Source: Ischnura elegans (taxonomy: Eukaryota; Arthropoda; Insecta; Odonata; Coenagrionidae). From it: a stretch of 64,000 bases of DNA. The stretch spans positions 310,001-374,000 of the forward strand of contig NW_025791669.1 of the NCBI RefSeq assembly GCF_921293095.1, given 5' to 3'. Positions 44,026-56,689 of this stretch are shown in pieces (within the stretch, counting starts at the first letter, position 1; every line of letters starts with the position of its first letter). A program made the translations under genes and the position numbers. The notes beneath the pieces are model-generated. The model was not told the origin of the DNA, searched no databases, and saw nothing but the letters and a program-made list of their open reading frames with translations.

Positions 44026-47000
44026 CACGTTTTAAAACGTGCCTCGTGAAAATCCGACCGGAAGTGTGGTTTCCACGCTCACCTGTTGAGTTTAAACGGA
44101 CACTTTGCAATGTGACGGGCACAGAGCATGGAACATTGTTGAAATTTTCAATTCCGTCGCACTGAAGGTCCACGATAATGTTTGTTTCAATTTATATTCA
44201 CGTTCTAAAACGTCTCCCGTCCAAATCCCTCGGTAATTATTGCTTTTTATGAATAATTTGGAGTATGGCATTGGAAATTTGTTTTTGTCAGCAACGGATT
44301 ACAATATATTTCTTAAACCATGGAATCAGTCGCACTGACACTAGTCACGAATAATTGCCTTAATTTCCTTGTCGTTTTAAAACCGGTCCCATCAAAATTC
44401 ACTGGTTTTTACTGTTCATATGACATAACGTTGATATTGAAAAATCAGCATTTGCTGTCAGACACATAATATGGGATATTTTTCAAAGTATTCATTCTGT
44501 GGCTACGGAACTCCGCAATAATGTTCTTTTTGAATACACCTAAGTTTTGAAACGTCTCCCGTCCAAATCCCACGGTATTTATGGTTTTTAGAAATAATTT
44601 TGAGTATGAAAATGGAAATTTGATTAACTCATTAGCAACTGTAACACATTTTTAAAACTATTTACTCCGTTGCACTGACACTTGTCACGAATATTTGTCT
44701 TAATTTTCTTGTCTTCGCTTACTTACAACCCAAAAAATGGCGTATTTTGAAAGTATTCATTCAGAGACTATGATACTACTCAATAATGTTTGTTTTCACT
44801 TTAAGAACGTTTTAAAACGTCTCCCATCAAAATCCCTCGGTAACTATGGTTTTTATAAATGATATTGAGTTTGATTCTAGGAATTTCATGTTGTCAGCCT
44901 GAGATTGAAAAATATTAATTCAACCATTAATTCAATCGCTCTGACACTCGTCACCGACAATTGCCTTATTTCTCCTATTGTTTTAAAACTTGTCCCACCA
45001 AAATCCGCTGGTTTTCACTGTTTATAGGACATAATGTTGTTACTCAATATATAGCCTCTGCAATATTTCAGTCACTTCAACTGGAATATTTTTTAAACTA
45101 ATTATTCTAACGATACGAAACTCGACACTAATGTATGTTTTACTATTGTTAACGTTTTAGAACGCATCCCGTCAAAATCCCTCGGTAATTATGGTTTTTA
45201 TGAATAATTTTGAGTGTGACACATTTAATGTCATTTTGTCATACACACATTGTAACATATTAATTAAACCATTGATTCAATCGCACTGACACTCTTCACC
45301 AACAATTGCCTTATTTCTCCTATTGTTTTTAAATTTGTCCCACTGAAATCCGCTGGTTTTCACTGTTTATAGGACATAATGTTGTTATTCAATATTTAGC
45401 CTCTGCAATATTTCAGTCACTTCAACTGGAATATTTTTTAAACTAATTATTCTAACGATACGAAACTCGACACTAATGTATGTTTTACTATTGTTAACGT
45501 TTTAAAACGTATCCCGTCGAAATCCCTCGGTAACTATGGTTTTTATAAATGATATTGAGTTTGACCCTAGGAATTTCATGTCGACAGCCAGGGAGTGTAA
45601 CATATTAATTAAACCATTAATTCAATCGCACTGACACTCTTCACCAACAATTGCCTTATTTCTCCTATTGTTCTAAAACTTGTCCCACCAGAATCCGCTG
45701 GTTTTCACTGTTTATAGGACATAATGTTGTTATTGAATATTTAGCCTCCGCAATATTTCAGGCACTTCTACTGGAATATTTTTTAAACTAATTATTCTAA
45801 CGATACGAAACTCGACACTAACGTATGTTTTGCTATTGTTAACGTTTTAAAACGCATCCCGTCAAAATCCCTCGGTAATTATGGTTTTTATGAATAATTT
45901 TGAGTGTGACACATTTAATGTCATTTTGTCATACACACATTGTAACATATTAATTAAACCATTGATTCAATCGCACTGACACTCTTCACCAACAATTGCC
46001 TTATTTCTCCTATTGTTTTTAAATTTGTCCCACTGAAATCCGCTGGTTTTCACTGTTTATAGGACATAATGTTGTTATTCAATATTTAGCCTCTGCAATA
46101 TTTCAGTCACTTCAACTGGAATATTTTTTAAACTAATTATTCTAACGATACGAAACTCGACACTAATGTATGTTTTACTATTGTTAACGTTTTAAAACGT
46201 ATCCCGTCGAAATCCCTCGGTAACTATGGTTTTTATAAATGATATTGAGTTTGACCCTAGGAATTTCATGTCGACAGCCAGGGAGTGTAACATATTAATT
46301 AAACCATTAATTCAATCGCACTGACACTCTTCACCAACAATTGCCTTATTTCTCCTATTGTTCTAAAACTTGTCCCACCAGAATCCGCTGGTTTTCACTG
46401 TTTATAGGACATAATGTTGTTATTGAATATTTAGCCTCCGCAATATTTCAGGCACTTCTACTGGAATATTTTTTAAACTAATTATTCTAACGATACGAAA
46501 CTCGACACTAACGTATGTTTTGCTATTGTTAACGTTTTAAAACGCATCCCGTCAAAATCCCTCGGTAATTATGGTTTTTATGAATAATTTTGAGTGTGAC
46601 ACATTTAATGTCATTTTGTCATACACACATTGTAACATATTAATTAAACCATTGATTCAATCGCACTGACACTCTTCACCAACAATTGCCTTATTTCTCC
46701 TATTGTTTTTAAATTTGTCCCACTGAAATCCGCTGGTTTTCACTGTTTATAGGACATAATGTTGTTATTCAATATTTAGCCTCTGCAATATTTCAGTCAC
46801 TTCAACTGGAATATTTTTTAAACTAATTATTCTAACGAGTACGTTTTACTATTGTTAACGTTTTAAAAACGCATCCCGTCAAAATCCCTCGGTAATTATG
46901 GTTTTTATGAATAATTTTGAGTATGACACATTTAATGTCATTTTGTCATACACACATTGTAACATATTAATTAAACCATTGACTCAATCGCACTGACACT

Positions 47001-50000
47001 CGTCACCGACAATTGCCTTATTTCTCCTATTGTTTTTAAATTTGTCCCACCAAAATCCGCTGGTTTTCACTGTTTATAGGACATAATGTTGTTATTCAAT
47101 ATTTAGCCTCTGCAATATTTCAGTCACTTCAACTGGAATATTTTTTAAACTAATTATTCTAACGATACGAAACTCGACACTAATGTATGTTTTACTGTTG
47201 TTAACGTTTTAAAAGGTATCCCGTCAAAATCCCTCGGTAATTATGGTTTTTATAAATAATATTGAGTTTGACCCTAGGAATTTCATGTCGACAGCCAGGG
47301 AGTGTAACATATTAATTAAACCATTAATTCAATCGCACTGACACTCTTCACCAACAATTGCCTTATTTCTCCTATTGTTCTAAAACTTGTCCCACCAAAA
47401 TCCGCTGGTTTTCACTGTTTATAGGACATAATGTTGTAATTCAATATTTAGCCTCTGCAATATTTCGGTCACTTCTACTGGAATATTTTTAAAACTAATT
47501 ATTCTAACGATACGAAACTCGACAGTAACGTATCGTTTTACTATTGTTAACGTTTTAAAACGCAATCCCGTCAAATCCCTCGGTAAATACGGTTTTTATG
47601 AATAATTTTGAGTGTGACACATTTAATGTCATTTTGTCATCTCACACATTGTAACATATTCATTAAACCATTGATTCAATCGCACTGACACTCGTCACCA
47701 ACAATTGCCTTATTTCTCCTATTGTTTTAAAACTTGTCCCACTAAAATCCGCTGGTTTTCACTGTTTATAGGACATAATGTTGTTATTCAATATTTAGCC
47801 TCTGCAATATTTCAGTCACTTCAACTTGAATATTTTTTAAACTAATTATTCTAACGCTACGAAACTCGATACTAACGTATGTTTTATTATTGTTAACGTT
47901 TTAAAACGCATCCCGTCAAAATCCCTCGGTAATTATGGTTTTTATGAATAATTTTGAGTGTGACACATTTAATGTCATTTTATCATTCACACATTGTAAC
48001 ATATTAATTAAACCATTGATTCAATCGCACTGACACTCGTCACCAACAATTGCCTTATTTCTCCTATCGTTTTAAAACTTGTCCCACCAAAATCCGCTGG
48101 TTTTCACTGTTTATAGGACATAATGTTGTTACTCAATATATAGCCTCTGCAATATTTCAGTCACTTCAACTGGAATATTTTTTAAACTAATTATTCTAAC
48201 GATACGAAACTCGACACTAATGTATGTTTTACTATTGTTAACGTTTTAGAACGCATCCCGTCAAAATCCCTCGGTAATTATGGTTTTTATGAATAATTTT
48301 GAGTGTGACACATTTAATGTCATTTGTCATACACACATTGTAACATATTAATTACACCATTAATTCAATCGCACTGACACTCGTCACCAACAATTGCCTT
48401 ATTTCTCCTATTGTTTTAAAAACTTGTCCCACCAAAATCCGCTGGTTTTCACTGTTTATAGGACATAACGTTGTTATTGAATATTTAGCCTCTGCAATAT
48501 TTCAGTCACTTCAACTGGAATATTTTTCAAACTAATTATTCTAACGCTCTACGAAACTCGACACTAACGTATGTTTTATTATTGTTAACGTTTTAAAAAC
48601 GCATCCCGTCAAAATCCCTCGGTAATTATGGTTTTTATGAATAATTTTGAGTGTGACACATTTAATGTCATTTTGTCATTCACACATTGTAACATATCAA
48701 TTAAACCATTGACTCAATCGCACTGACACTCGTCACCAACAATTGCCTTATTTCTCCCCATTGTTTTAAAACTTGTCCCACCAAAATCCGCTGGTTTTCA
48801 CTGTTTATAGGACATAATGTTGTTATTCAATATTTAGCCTCTGCAATATTTCAGTCACTTCAACTGGAATATTTTTCAAACTAATTATTCTAACGCTACG
48901 AAACTCGACACTAACGTATGTTTTATTATTGTTAACGTTTTAAAACGCATCCCGTCAAAATCCCTCGGTAATTATGGTTTTTATGAATAATTTTGAGTGT
49001 GACACATTTAATGTCATTTTGTCATTCACACATTGTAACATATCAATTAAACCATTGACTCAATCGCACTGACACTCGTCACCAACAATTGCCTTATTTC
49101 TGCTATTGTTTTAAAACTTGTCCCACCAAAATCCGCTGGTTTTCACTGTTTATAGGACATAATGTTGTTATTCAATATTTAGCCTCTGCAATATTTCAGT
49201 CACTTCAACTGGAATATTTTTCAAACTAATTATTCTAACGCTACGAAACTCGACACTAACGTATGTTTCATTATTGTTAACGTTTTAAAACGCATCCCGT
49301 CAAAATCCCTCGGTAATTATGGTTTTTATGAAAAATTTTGAGTTTGACACATTTAATGTCATTTTGTCATTCACACATTGTAACATATCAATTAAACCAT
49401 TGACTCAATCGCACTGACACTCGTCACCAACAATTGCCTTATTTCTCCTATTGTTTTAAAAACTTGTCCCACCAAAATCCGCTGGTTTTCACTGTTTATA
49501 GGACATAATGTTGTAATTCAATATTTAGCCTCTGCAATATTTCAGGCACTTCTACTGGAATATTTTTAAAACTAATTATTCTAACGATACGAAACTCGAC
49601 AGTAACGTATGTTTTACTAATGTTAACGTTTTAAAAACGCATCCCGTCCAAAATCCCTCGGTAAATACGGTTTTTATGAATAATTTTGAGTGTGACACAT
49701 TTAATGTCATTTTGTCATTCACACATTGTAACATATTCATTAAACCATTGATTCAATCGCACTGACACTCGTCACCAACAATTGCCTTATTTCTCCTATT
49801 GTTTTAAAACTTGTCCCACTAAAATCCGCTGGTTTTCACTGTTTATTAGGACATAATGTTGTTATTCAATATTTAGCCTCTGCAATATTTCAGTCACTTC
49901 AACTTGAATATTTTTTAAACTAATTATTCTAACGCTACGAAACTCGATACTAACGTATGTTTTATTATTGTTAACGTTTTAAAACGCATCCCGTCAAAAT

Positions 50001-50760
50001 CCCTCGGTAATTATGGTTTTTATGAATAATTTTGAGTGTGACACATTTAATGTCATTTTGTCATTCACACATTGTAACATATTAATTAAACCATTGATTC
50101 AATCGCACTGACACTCGTCACCAACAATTGCCTTATTTCTCCTATCGTTTTAAAACCTGTCCCATCAAAATCCGATGCTTCTAACGGTTTATGAGATATA
50201 ATGTGTATATTGGAAATTCATCCCTTGCAATATATCAGGCACTTGAAATGGGATATTTTTGAAATTACTAACTCTAGGGCTATGAAACTCTACACTTATG
50301 AATGCTTCAATATTATCTACGATTATAAACGTCTCCCAACATAATCCCTCGGTAATTAAGATTTTTATAAATAATTTTGTGTATGGCAATTGAAATTGCA
50401 TTTTGTCAGCTCCTGGGCTTCACATATTTTTTAAAGCTATTAAATCCGTCGCACTGAAATTCGTCACGAATAATTGCCTTCATTTTCCTGTCGTTTTAAA
50501 GTAGCCCCATGGAAATCCGCTGGTTTTTACGGTTTATAGGACATAATGTTGATATTGAAAGTTGAGGTTTAGCAAACGGTCAGGCACAAAATAGGATATT
50601 ATTGATACTATTAACTCTAAGGCTATGAAACTCCACACTAACGTATGTTTTAATTTTAAGAACGTTTTAAAACGTCTCCCGTCAAAATCCCTCGGTAATT
50701 ATGGTTTTTATGAATAATTTTGAATATCACAATTGGAATTTCATTTACTCAGCCACACAA
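44026..50760 (+). repeat. 345-bp satellite array built of ~172-bp half units
   Basis: The word AACGTTTTAAAACG recurs at 44806, 45151, 45496, 45841, 46186, 46531, 46857, 47203, 47549, 47895, 48240, 48587, 48934, 49279, 49625 and 49973, a spacing of 345-348 bp with one 326. Each unit has two related halves: TTTTAAAACGCATCCCGTC...AAATCCCTCGG and, about 171-174 bp later, TTTTAAAACTTGTCCCACC...AAATCCGCTGG. Two unit types (GTGTGACACATTTAATG and GTTTGACCCTAGGAATTTC) alternate at 45151-46530, giving a 690-bp dimer present twice almost unchanged. Units near both ends (44026-44800, 50200-50760) are much more diverged. There are about 19-20 units in all. Confidence 0.95.
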
Positions 50761-51830
50761 ATGTCTGCCGTTCCCTTATCAAAAATATGTTTTTTCACGG
50801 ATTAACACCAGTTCACTTTTAAAACGAAGGAAGATTTAATGCACGTATTCCTGACGAGTTTCATTGCACGACTCATTACAATTTCATTTATATCACATAT
50901 TATGTAATCTCCAAGCCCTGATGCCACAACTGCACATATCAACATTCCCCCAATCATCATTCTATTCCCAAACTATCCCCATAGACTAACGCTTCCATTG
51001 ATACACTTCCTAAAACGCATACTCCAGTCAAGTTTTACAATTTCCGAACATCAAATACCAATGTTATTCTGCATAATGCCCCGACAATTAAGACTTGTTT
51101 TCAAATTGCAAACTTCACCTATCATGATATCTCTCCTTGGGTATCGATTTCCATCACATAAACTTTTCAAATGCTAAGAAAGGTAAACCACTTATTCCTG
51201 ATCTGTTTAATTGCATAAAACAAACTAATTTCCATAATGACACAGTTTGTGTACTCTCGAAGCGTTGACAACATAACAGCTCATTCCAACATTTAAACCA
51301 TGAAAATTATATTTCCCTAACGACGCCCAGCCTTTAACTAATAACATGATCAGTAATTTATCGAAAGAATTAATGTATGAATTCACTGCATTACGGGCCC
51401 ACATTTCCCTATCGTTTGCCTTTCTTATCAGCAAACTCCTACACATCGGCCAACTTCAGCCTGAACAAACAAATGATGTATTGGTTGTATTTGCAATGCA
51501 ACGACATAATTACCACATTCACATGAAAGTATGCACTTCCAATATCTTCGCGTTAACACATTTTCTCACTCACACGCAATAACGGATTTTTTTTCCGAAT
51601 TTTTCCTCTGTCGCCTTCCAACACTTCACTTTGCGCCGCCTTTCTTCTACCATACATTTCACAAACACGGGGACAACATCGACACGGGGACTTCACTTGC
51701 ACATTAGGGAACACTTGTCACAGTGTTTGCGACGAGTACCACTTCCAAATTGCGTTTTAATACCTAAAATTTTTACTCAAATTCCGTGAGGTTCTTGTGT
51801 GATGCAAGAATCCTAGCCGATAGTTCCGCA
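50761..51830. other. no recognised gene
   Basis: AT-rich, with short frames only (51225-51446 minus, 51346-51582 plus). No repeat beyond the satellite edge is evident. Confidence 0.5.
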
Positions 51831-51833
51831 ACT

Positions 51834-51849
51834 GCCACTAGGGCGCACC
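51834..51849 (+). promoter_or_regulatory. CTCF-like motif, variant, opposite orientation
   Basis: GCCACTAGGGCGCACC resembles the animal CTCF core (CCASYAGRKGGCR), one base short in the G stretch. It points the other way from the four motifs further right. Confidence 0.35.
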
Positions 51850-52499
51850 ACCTCCCGAGACACGGTTCCGTGAAACGGCAGGCGATGAGTCCAGCATACG
51901 ATACAATGTATTATACCATCCGAGAATGCCACGTTTAACCAAGAAATGTAACTAATTCCACGTCAATGAGTGCTGCGCTGTCATTACCCGTACGCCTGTG
52001 TTGTTGATTCTCGTCTTGCCTCGTTGCCAAGGTAATGGCGTATTGTTGATCGAGCATCGAAATTTCGTGCTTTCGCGAAAACGTACCGTGGGATGGTTAG
52101 GGAGATGTACCGTTGAACATCGATGGTATGATAACAATCTTCAAACCTTATCTTTTCTGAAAATGACCGTTATTAATTACTTGGGTAGTTTAAACTATTT
52201 TTAATAATTCAATGAAAAACCCTCTGCACGCCATCTCCCAATGGACACCGGGAAGCGGAAGCCGATTTCCATGCCTTTAGAGTATGTAATCCCGCTGTGA
52301 TAACCGAGGATCGAAGGAAAGTGTCGCGTGGCATGCAAATTAAAAATTATTCCCAAACCTATTTCTCTCATTCACCACATATCGGAATCAACGAAACTCT
52401 CGCATTAGGGAATAAATTCCGAGGAAGTGATTGCAGTAATGACTGAAAATGGATTTTTCCCAAAGCCTTTCCTCTCCAACGCTACATTAATGTCACTCT

Positions 52500-53220
52500 T
52501 GAAAACACGCGAATAAAATATGTAGAAAATATTTCACATAGTGACATTTCTTTCTCAAAAGAAATTTTCGCGGCATATTCCGGCTCTGCATTGCTCGCGG
52601 TAGGTGATTGAAAATATTTTTTTTAAACAAGTTGAAGAATAAAAGTAATGCCAACAGCACCCGGTATTCCCAGGCGGTCACCCGTCCAAGTACTATCCGG
52701 GCCCTACGTAGTTTAACTTCGGTGATCGAACGAGAACCGGTGAATTGTACGTGGTGTGGCCGTTGGCGAGTACATGACCGAATCCTCAAAAAGTTATCAT
52801 GACTTGAGAATCGAAGGAAGATCTGGTTTCTTCGCGGTTGTATCTGCTTTTGTTTCTGTTGAATAGTTACCATTTCCAGACAACAGTCCCTTGATGCTTA
52901 AGCAATTCTCAATTCCGTTATATCTTTTGGTCCATCTTTGAAAATGTGTTTATGAAAAATGTCTTTCGTAACGGTGTGCTTGTTGGTGTAATGGCGATTC
53001 GTTTCAGCTTTAATCCATTGGTAAATGTCGCCTGTTGTTGTTTCGACTGTTTAATGATCGATGTAACGCAAGGGATGCATTTACTTCTTCAAAGAAATTT
53101 TCTGGCAAAAGATGATTATGTAATGCGTAACGAGGGAATTAATTTGAGAAAGATAATTCTTGTCGTTCCAATTTCTTCATCTACATTTTCCGGACTTGAC
53201 GGTGTTATGCTCTTTGTTGG
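52500..53220. repeat. segmental duplication D1, copy 1
   Basis: It parallels 61250-61850 through GAAAATATTTCACA, TTCGCGGCATATTCCGGC / TCTCGGCATTTTCTGGC, AAAATGTGTTT(A/C)TGAAAAATG, GGTGTGCTTGTT and AATGTCGCCTGTTGTTG. A 5S rRNA sequence sits inside this copy but not at the matching place in the other. No gene is recognised. Confidence 0.8.
52650..52767 (-). rRNA. 5S rRNA copy 1 (diverged)
   Basis: 118 bp on the minus strand: GCCAACGGCCACACCACG ... CACCGGTTCTCGTTCGATC, ATCACCGAAGTTAAAC, AGTACTTGGACGGGTGACC, GGGTGCTGTTGGC. The A-box, intermediate element and C-box order of a pol III 5S gene is kept, and a TTTT run follows the 3' end. It differs from the arthropod consensus and from copy 2 at about ten sites (for example CGTACAATTC for CGTTGAATAC), so it is probably a pseudogene or minor variant. 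5S-derived SINEs also look like this, but no SINE body follows. Confidence 0.75.
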
Positions 53221-54880
53221 TTAAGCAATGTGTAAAAAATCGTTTTCACCATTCTTGGAACAAAATGTTTTTCCCTACATTCATACATTTTTCTTTATGT
53301 CATTTATCTATCTCCCAATGCCAACACACTGCCACGGAGACAGGAATTCGTGGTTTTACTCCGAGTTATATTACGGAATAGGAAATTATTATCCTTCCTC
53401 GCTTATCGCGCTTCACTCTTTTTTCCCAATTGCGATTATGAGGTGGCATTACTGCCCCTGTGATGCGAACCGATTTCGTAACATTTACGTGGAGGAATGA
53501 CGAACGATAGTGCGCCCCTTCAAAAAAACTGTCCGTTGGCAGGGAGCCGACCTCGATTCAAAGTTCTCCCCTACCGACAGTTGCTTACGTCACACGCTGC
53601 CGCTTCTCGGTCGGGGAGACGTACCTTCCCCCACCACCATTTCCGACCGTGGGAACAAGAGTCCCCTTCAATGTTCCCATACAGGCGGGCGACTGGCATT
53701 TGCTTTCGTGAAACGTATGCCCGACGGAAATATTTCCAACCCTAAAATTTCACTTGCGCTATGGAAACACTTCATTGGACGTGTACACCGATCATTGATT
53801 GATAAATTCCTCGACATGGACTATTGCGTGAAAGTAATGAAAGTGTACTGTTGACGAAGGAACGGTATACATTGAGCGTTTTTTCTTTTTTTCAAGTATT
53901 ACACGTTATCTCGAAGCCTTGCAAAACCCTACTTCCATTAATGGCAGTCGATTACCTTTCCAACATTTTTAATGGTGCTATGCCATGAAAGTATGTGTTG
54001 CTGTCATTGGAGTGATTATCCTCGCCTGCAAGTCTTTCGATACGGCAGGTATTGAATGATGCCATGAATAGAAAACACTTACTCACTTTTTACGTCGACG
54101 GGAAACAAACGAAGGAGGCCATTGCGTCTTTTGAAAAATTCGCCCGTTGGAACTTCTTTTTTTCTTCCCGGCGTCCCCTGCCCCACTCGCTGCGTTTAGG
54201 TTCGTGGTGGGGGAACCCGTCCCCCACCACCGGATCAAGCGTGGGAACTACCCCACACACCGGGTTCCCAGGAAAGTTGTCTTCGTTGACCCCAAGAATT
54301 TCCCCACCCCCGGATTCTTTCCACGTGGCGGTACTTCGCACGAAGAGAGAGTGCGTTACAAAAAATTTGTGGACGAATAAAACTTTGAAACGGTATGGAG
54401 GGAAATGTTTATAACTGACTGCACGAAATGGATTACGTCGCACTGGTTTTTTCTGAAACAGTCTTCATCAATGAATTAGAGAATGAGGGATACAAATACA
54501 TCTTCCACTAAGGACGCTGAATAATCTGATTCGCCAAGTAATACTTTCCAACTGCAACGAAAGAAAATGCTCGTGACGAGGGAGCATAATTTTAGACGAT
54601 TCCGGCATTTAACGCGACTCCGGTGTGTATGGAAAAGGTGTTTGCGATATTCCGTGTCCACCACGGCTAAAAATTTATTTCAAAGTCACGGGGGACTGCA
54701 TTGGGAATGATGCATCACATTTTAGAATTTTCTTTCATTCCCGTGATTTAATGAAGGGGAAAATAGGCGCTCTGGGATTTTCTCACCCGCGCGGTTACCC
54801 GAAGGAATGTTTCTTATTTCAGTAGCCGCCTTTCCGTCGGCCGATGTGCGCAGAGAAAGAGTCTGTGAATCGCCGGGAGA
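53221..54880. other. no recognised gene; two related GC-richer patches
   Basis: Patches at about 53510-53700 and 54120-54300 share CCCGTTGG / TCCGTTGG, CCCCCACCACC, GCGTGGGAAC-like and GGTTCCCA words, so this is another worn duplication, ~0.6 kb apart. Frames across them are short and unlike any family I know. Confidence 0.4.
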
Positions 54881-54888
54881 AGCACGCC

Positions 54889-54905
54889 CGCACCATCTAG
54901 CGGCG
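54889..54905 (-). promoter_or_regulatory. CTCF-like motif, unit 1
   Basis: CGCACCATCTAGCGGC on plus; the minus strand reads GCCGCTAGATGGTGCG, close to the animal CTCF core CCASYAGRKGGCR. It is one of four near-identical sites. Confidence 0.5.
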
Positions 54906-56689
54906 GCGGCGGAACCATACTCGGACAGTTCGCAGCCAAGTGCGAAATAGGCGACCAGCTTGTTATTAGTTAATTTATGGTATATTAATACGAGACGCAG
55001 TCATTCACTAGTAACCGAAGAAGGGGAGAATATCAATAACATTCTCGCTTTTTCTGCATTTCCCTTGCAAACCATTCCTAATTAACATGCTGAAGTAACA
55101 CAATGGCAAGAATGGTTTCCAATGCGGTGCACGAAAAAAAATTATGTTAGAATTATGGAGTTATGACTAAATTTATCAAAGTTTTCGGTTCACGAGGGAC
55201 ATCAAAATATTTGGTAGAAATCAGCAAAGGATTTGGGTAAAGTGTATGAAATTGGATTGCTATTTGTCAACTTACAGGCCACAGAATTTTTTTTCCCGTG
55301 TCTTATATGTCTTCGGGAGGCAATTTATATTAAGCAGACAACATTCCCCTATTAATAAAAATTAGCAGTACTTGCAAGAAGTGGCATTTTTGATAAGCGA
55401 ATTCCATGATTTTCCACCGTTGGTTGCTATGTTACGTCGCACGTAACGTTGAAAGAATTAGCGATGCAAAGTTTCCATTATTTGCTGTACTCGCGTTACG
55501 TCTTGCATTGAAATGTTTATGTGTAGCAAACAGCCAACAGGAAACCAAATAACTTCGTTACTAAGGGTAAACTATATCGTTCAGCGCTCAAGCGAAACTG
55601 CTCAATGTCACGAAAAGCTTTCCAAATAATTGAGTTATGCTTTGAAAATCATTGTGGAAGAGACGAGTGTGTTCATTAACATATACTCAAGGCAGAAGGC
55701 ACGGAAATTTATTGCTACGGATTAAGTCGTTCCGTGCGTTTTAATACAGTGTAGAGAAATGTGGATTGCCTACTCATAAGATATTAATTAATCGGTTCTC
55801 TCCCTTTACTGACTAAATGTACGGCTATACTCCGAAACTCTGCGAACTTTTCTCGTGTACTGCGAATATGTACAACTATGGGAGTTCGGTTTAAGGATAA
55901 GTCGTTGACACTGGCAGACAGTGACGATATCACTTATTGAGAAGAGGAAGGATATTTGACGTATGTAGGGTGCAATCGAGGAAGGAAAGTAGACCTGACT
56001 ACTCACGAGGAATAATTAATTCGCATAAGGAAATTCTTCGATCGCTCGCGAAAGGATGTAATTTCCGCTTCACTCCGATGGCAAAGAGACTGGAGAACGA
56101 TTGTCATTCACCGTGGCATGCAAAAATGTAGTAAGAACTTACGGTACCGTTAGGGAAAATGTAAAATTGAATCGTGGACAACTGCGGGGCAGCAACTCGG
56201 GCACGAAACATTTTCAGAGTAGGAAGGAACGGTGACAAACAGTTAAATCGCTCACTGCATTCGTCGCGGAATCGATATGCTAATGAAATGGTCCGGTATT
56301 TACGGCTAATCAATGAATCACTTCTAATCACCTAACCTAAGGTATAACCGAGCCGAGTTCTTTCCCCGCTTATCCGTGTTATCGCGACGAGCACCTACGT
56401 CCGAGATGTTCTCTGCCTCGCGGCCCCCCTGCCCTGCACCCGCGATGCCGAGAATCGTCAGCCGCACGGAGTGTATTCCTGCCTGGAGTCGAAGCGGTCC
56501 GCTCCCTCCGAACGCCGAAATGAAATGCAAATCGCGGGCGGAGGAAAGACACCGCTTGACAGTCGTCACTTCACTGGCAGATGATCATTTACGAGGCGGT
56601 CGTGTTCCGATCATGTACGTTTAAACGATACTGTGTTTGATGAATGGATTATTTACATATATTCCGTGCTTCGCGTCGTTGGAATACAG

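Noticed and set aside
44026-50760. CRISPR-like regular repeats
   Set aside because: Units are 345 bp without unique spacers, in an insect genome. This is a satellite.
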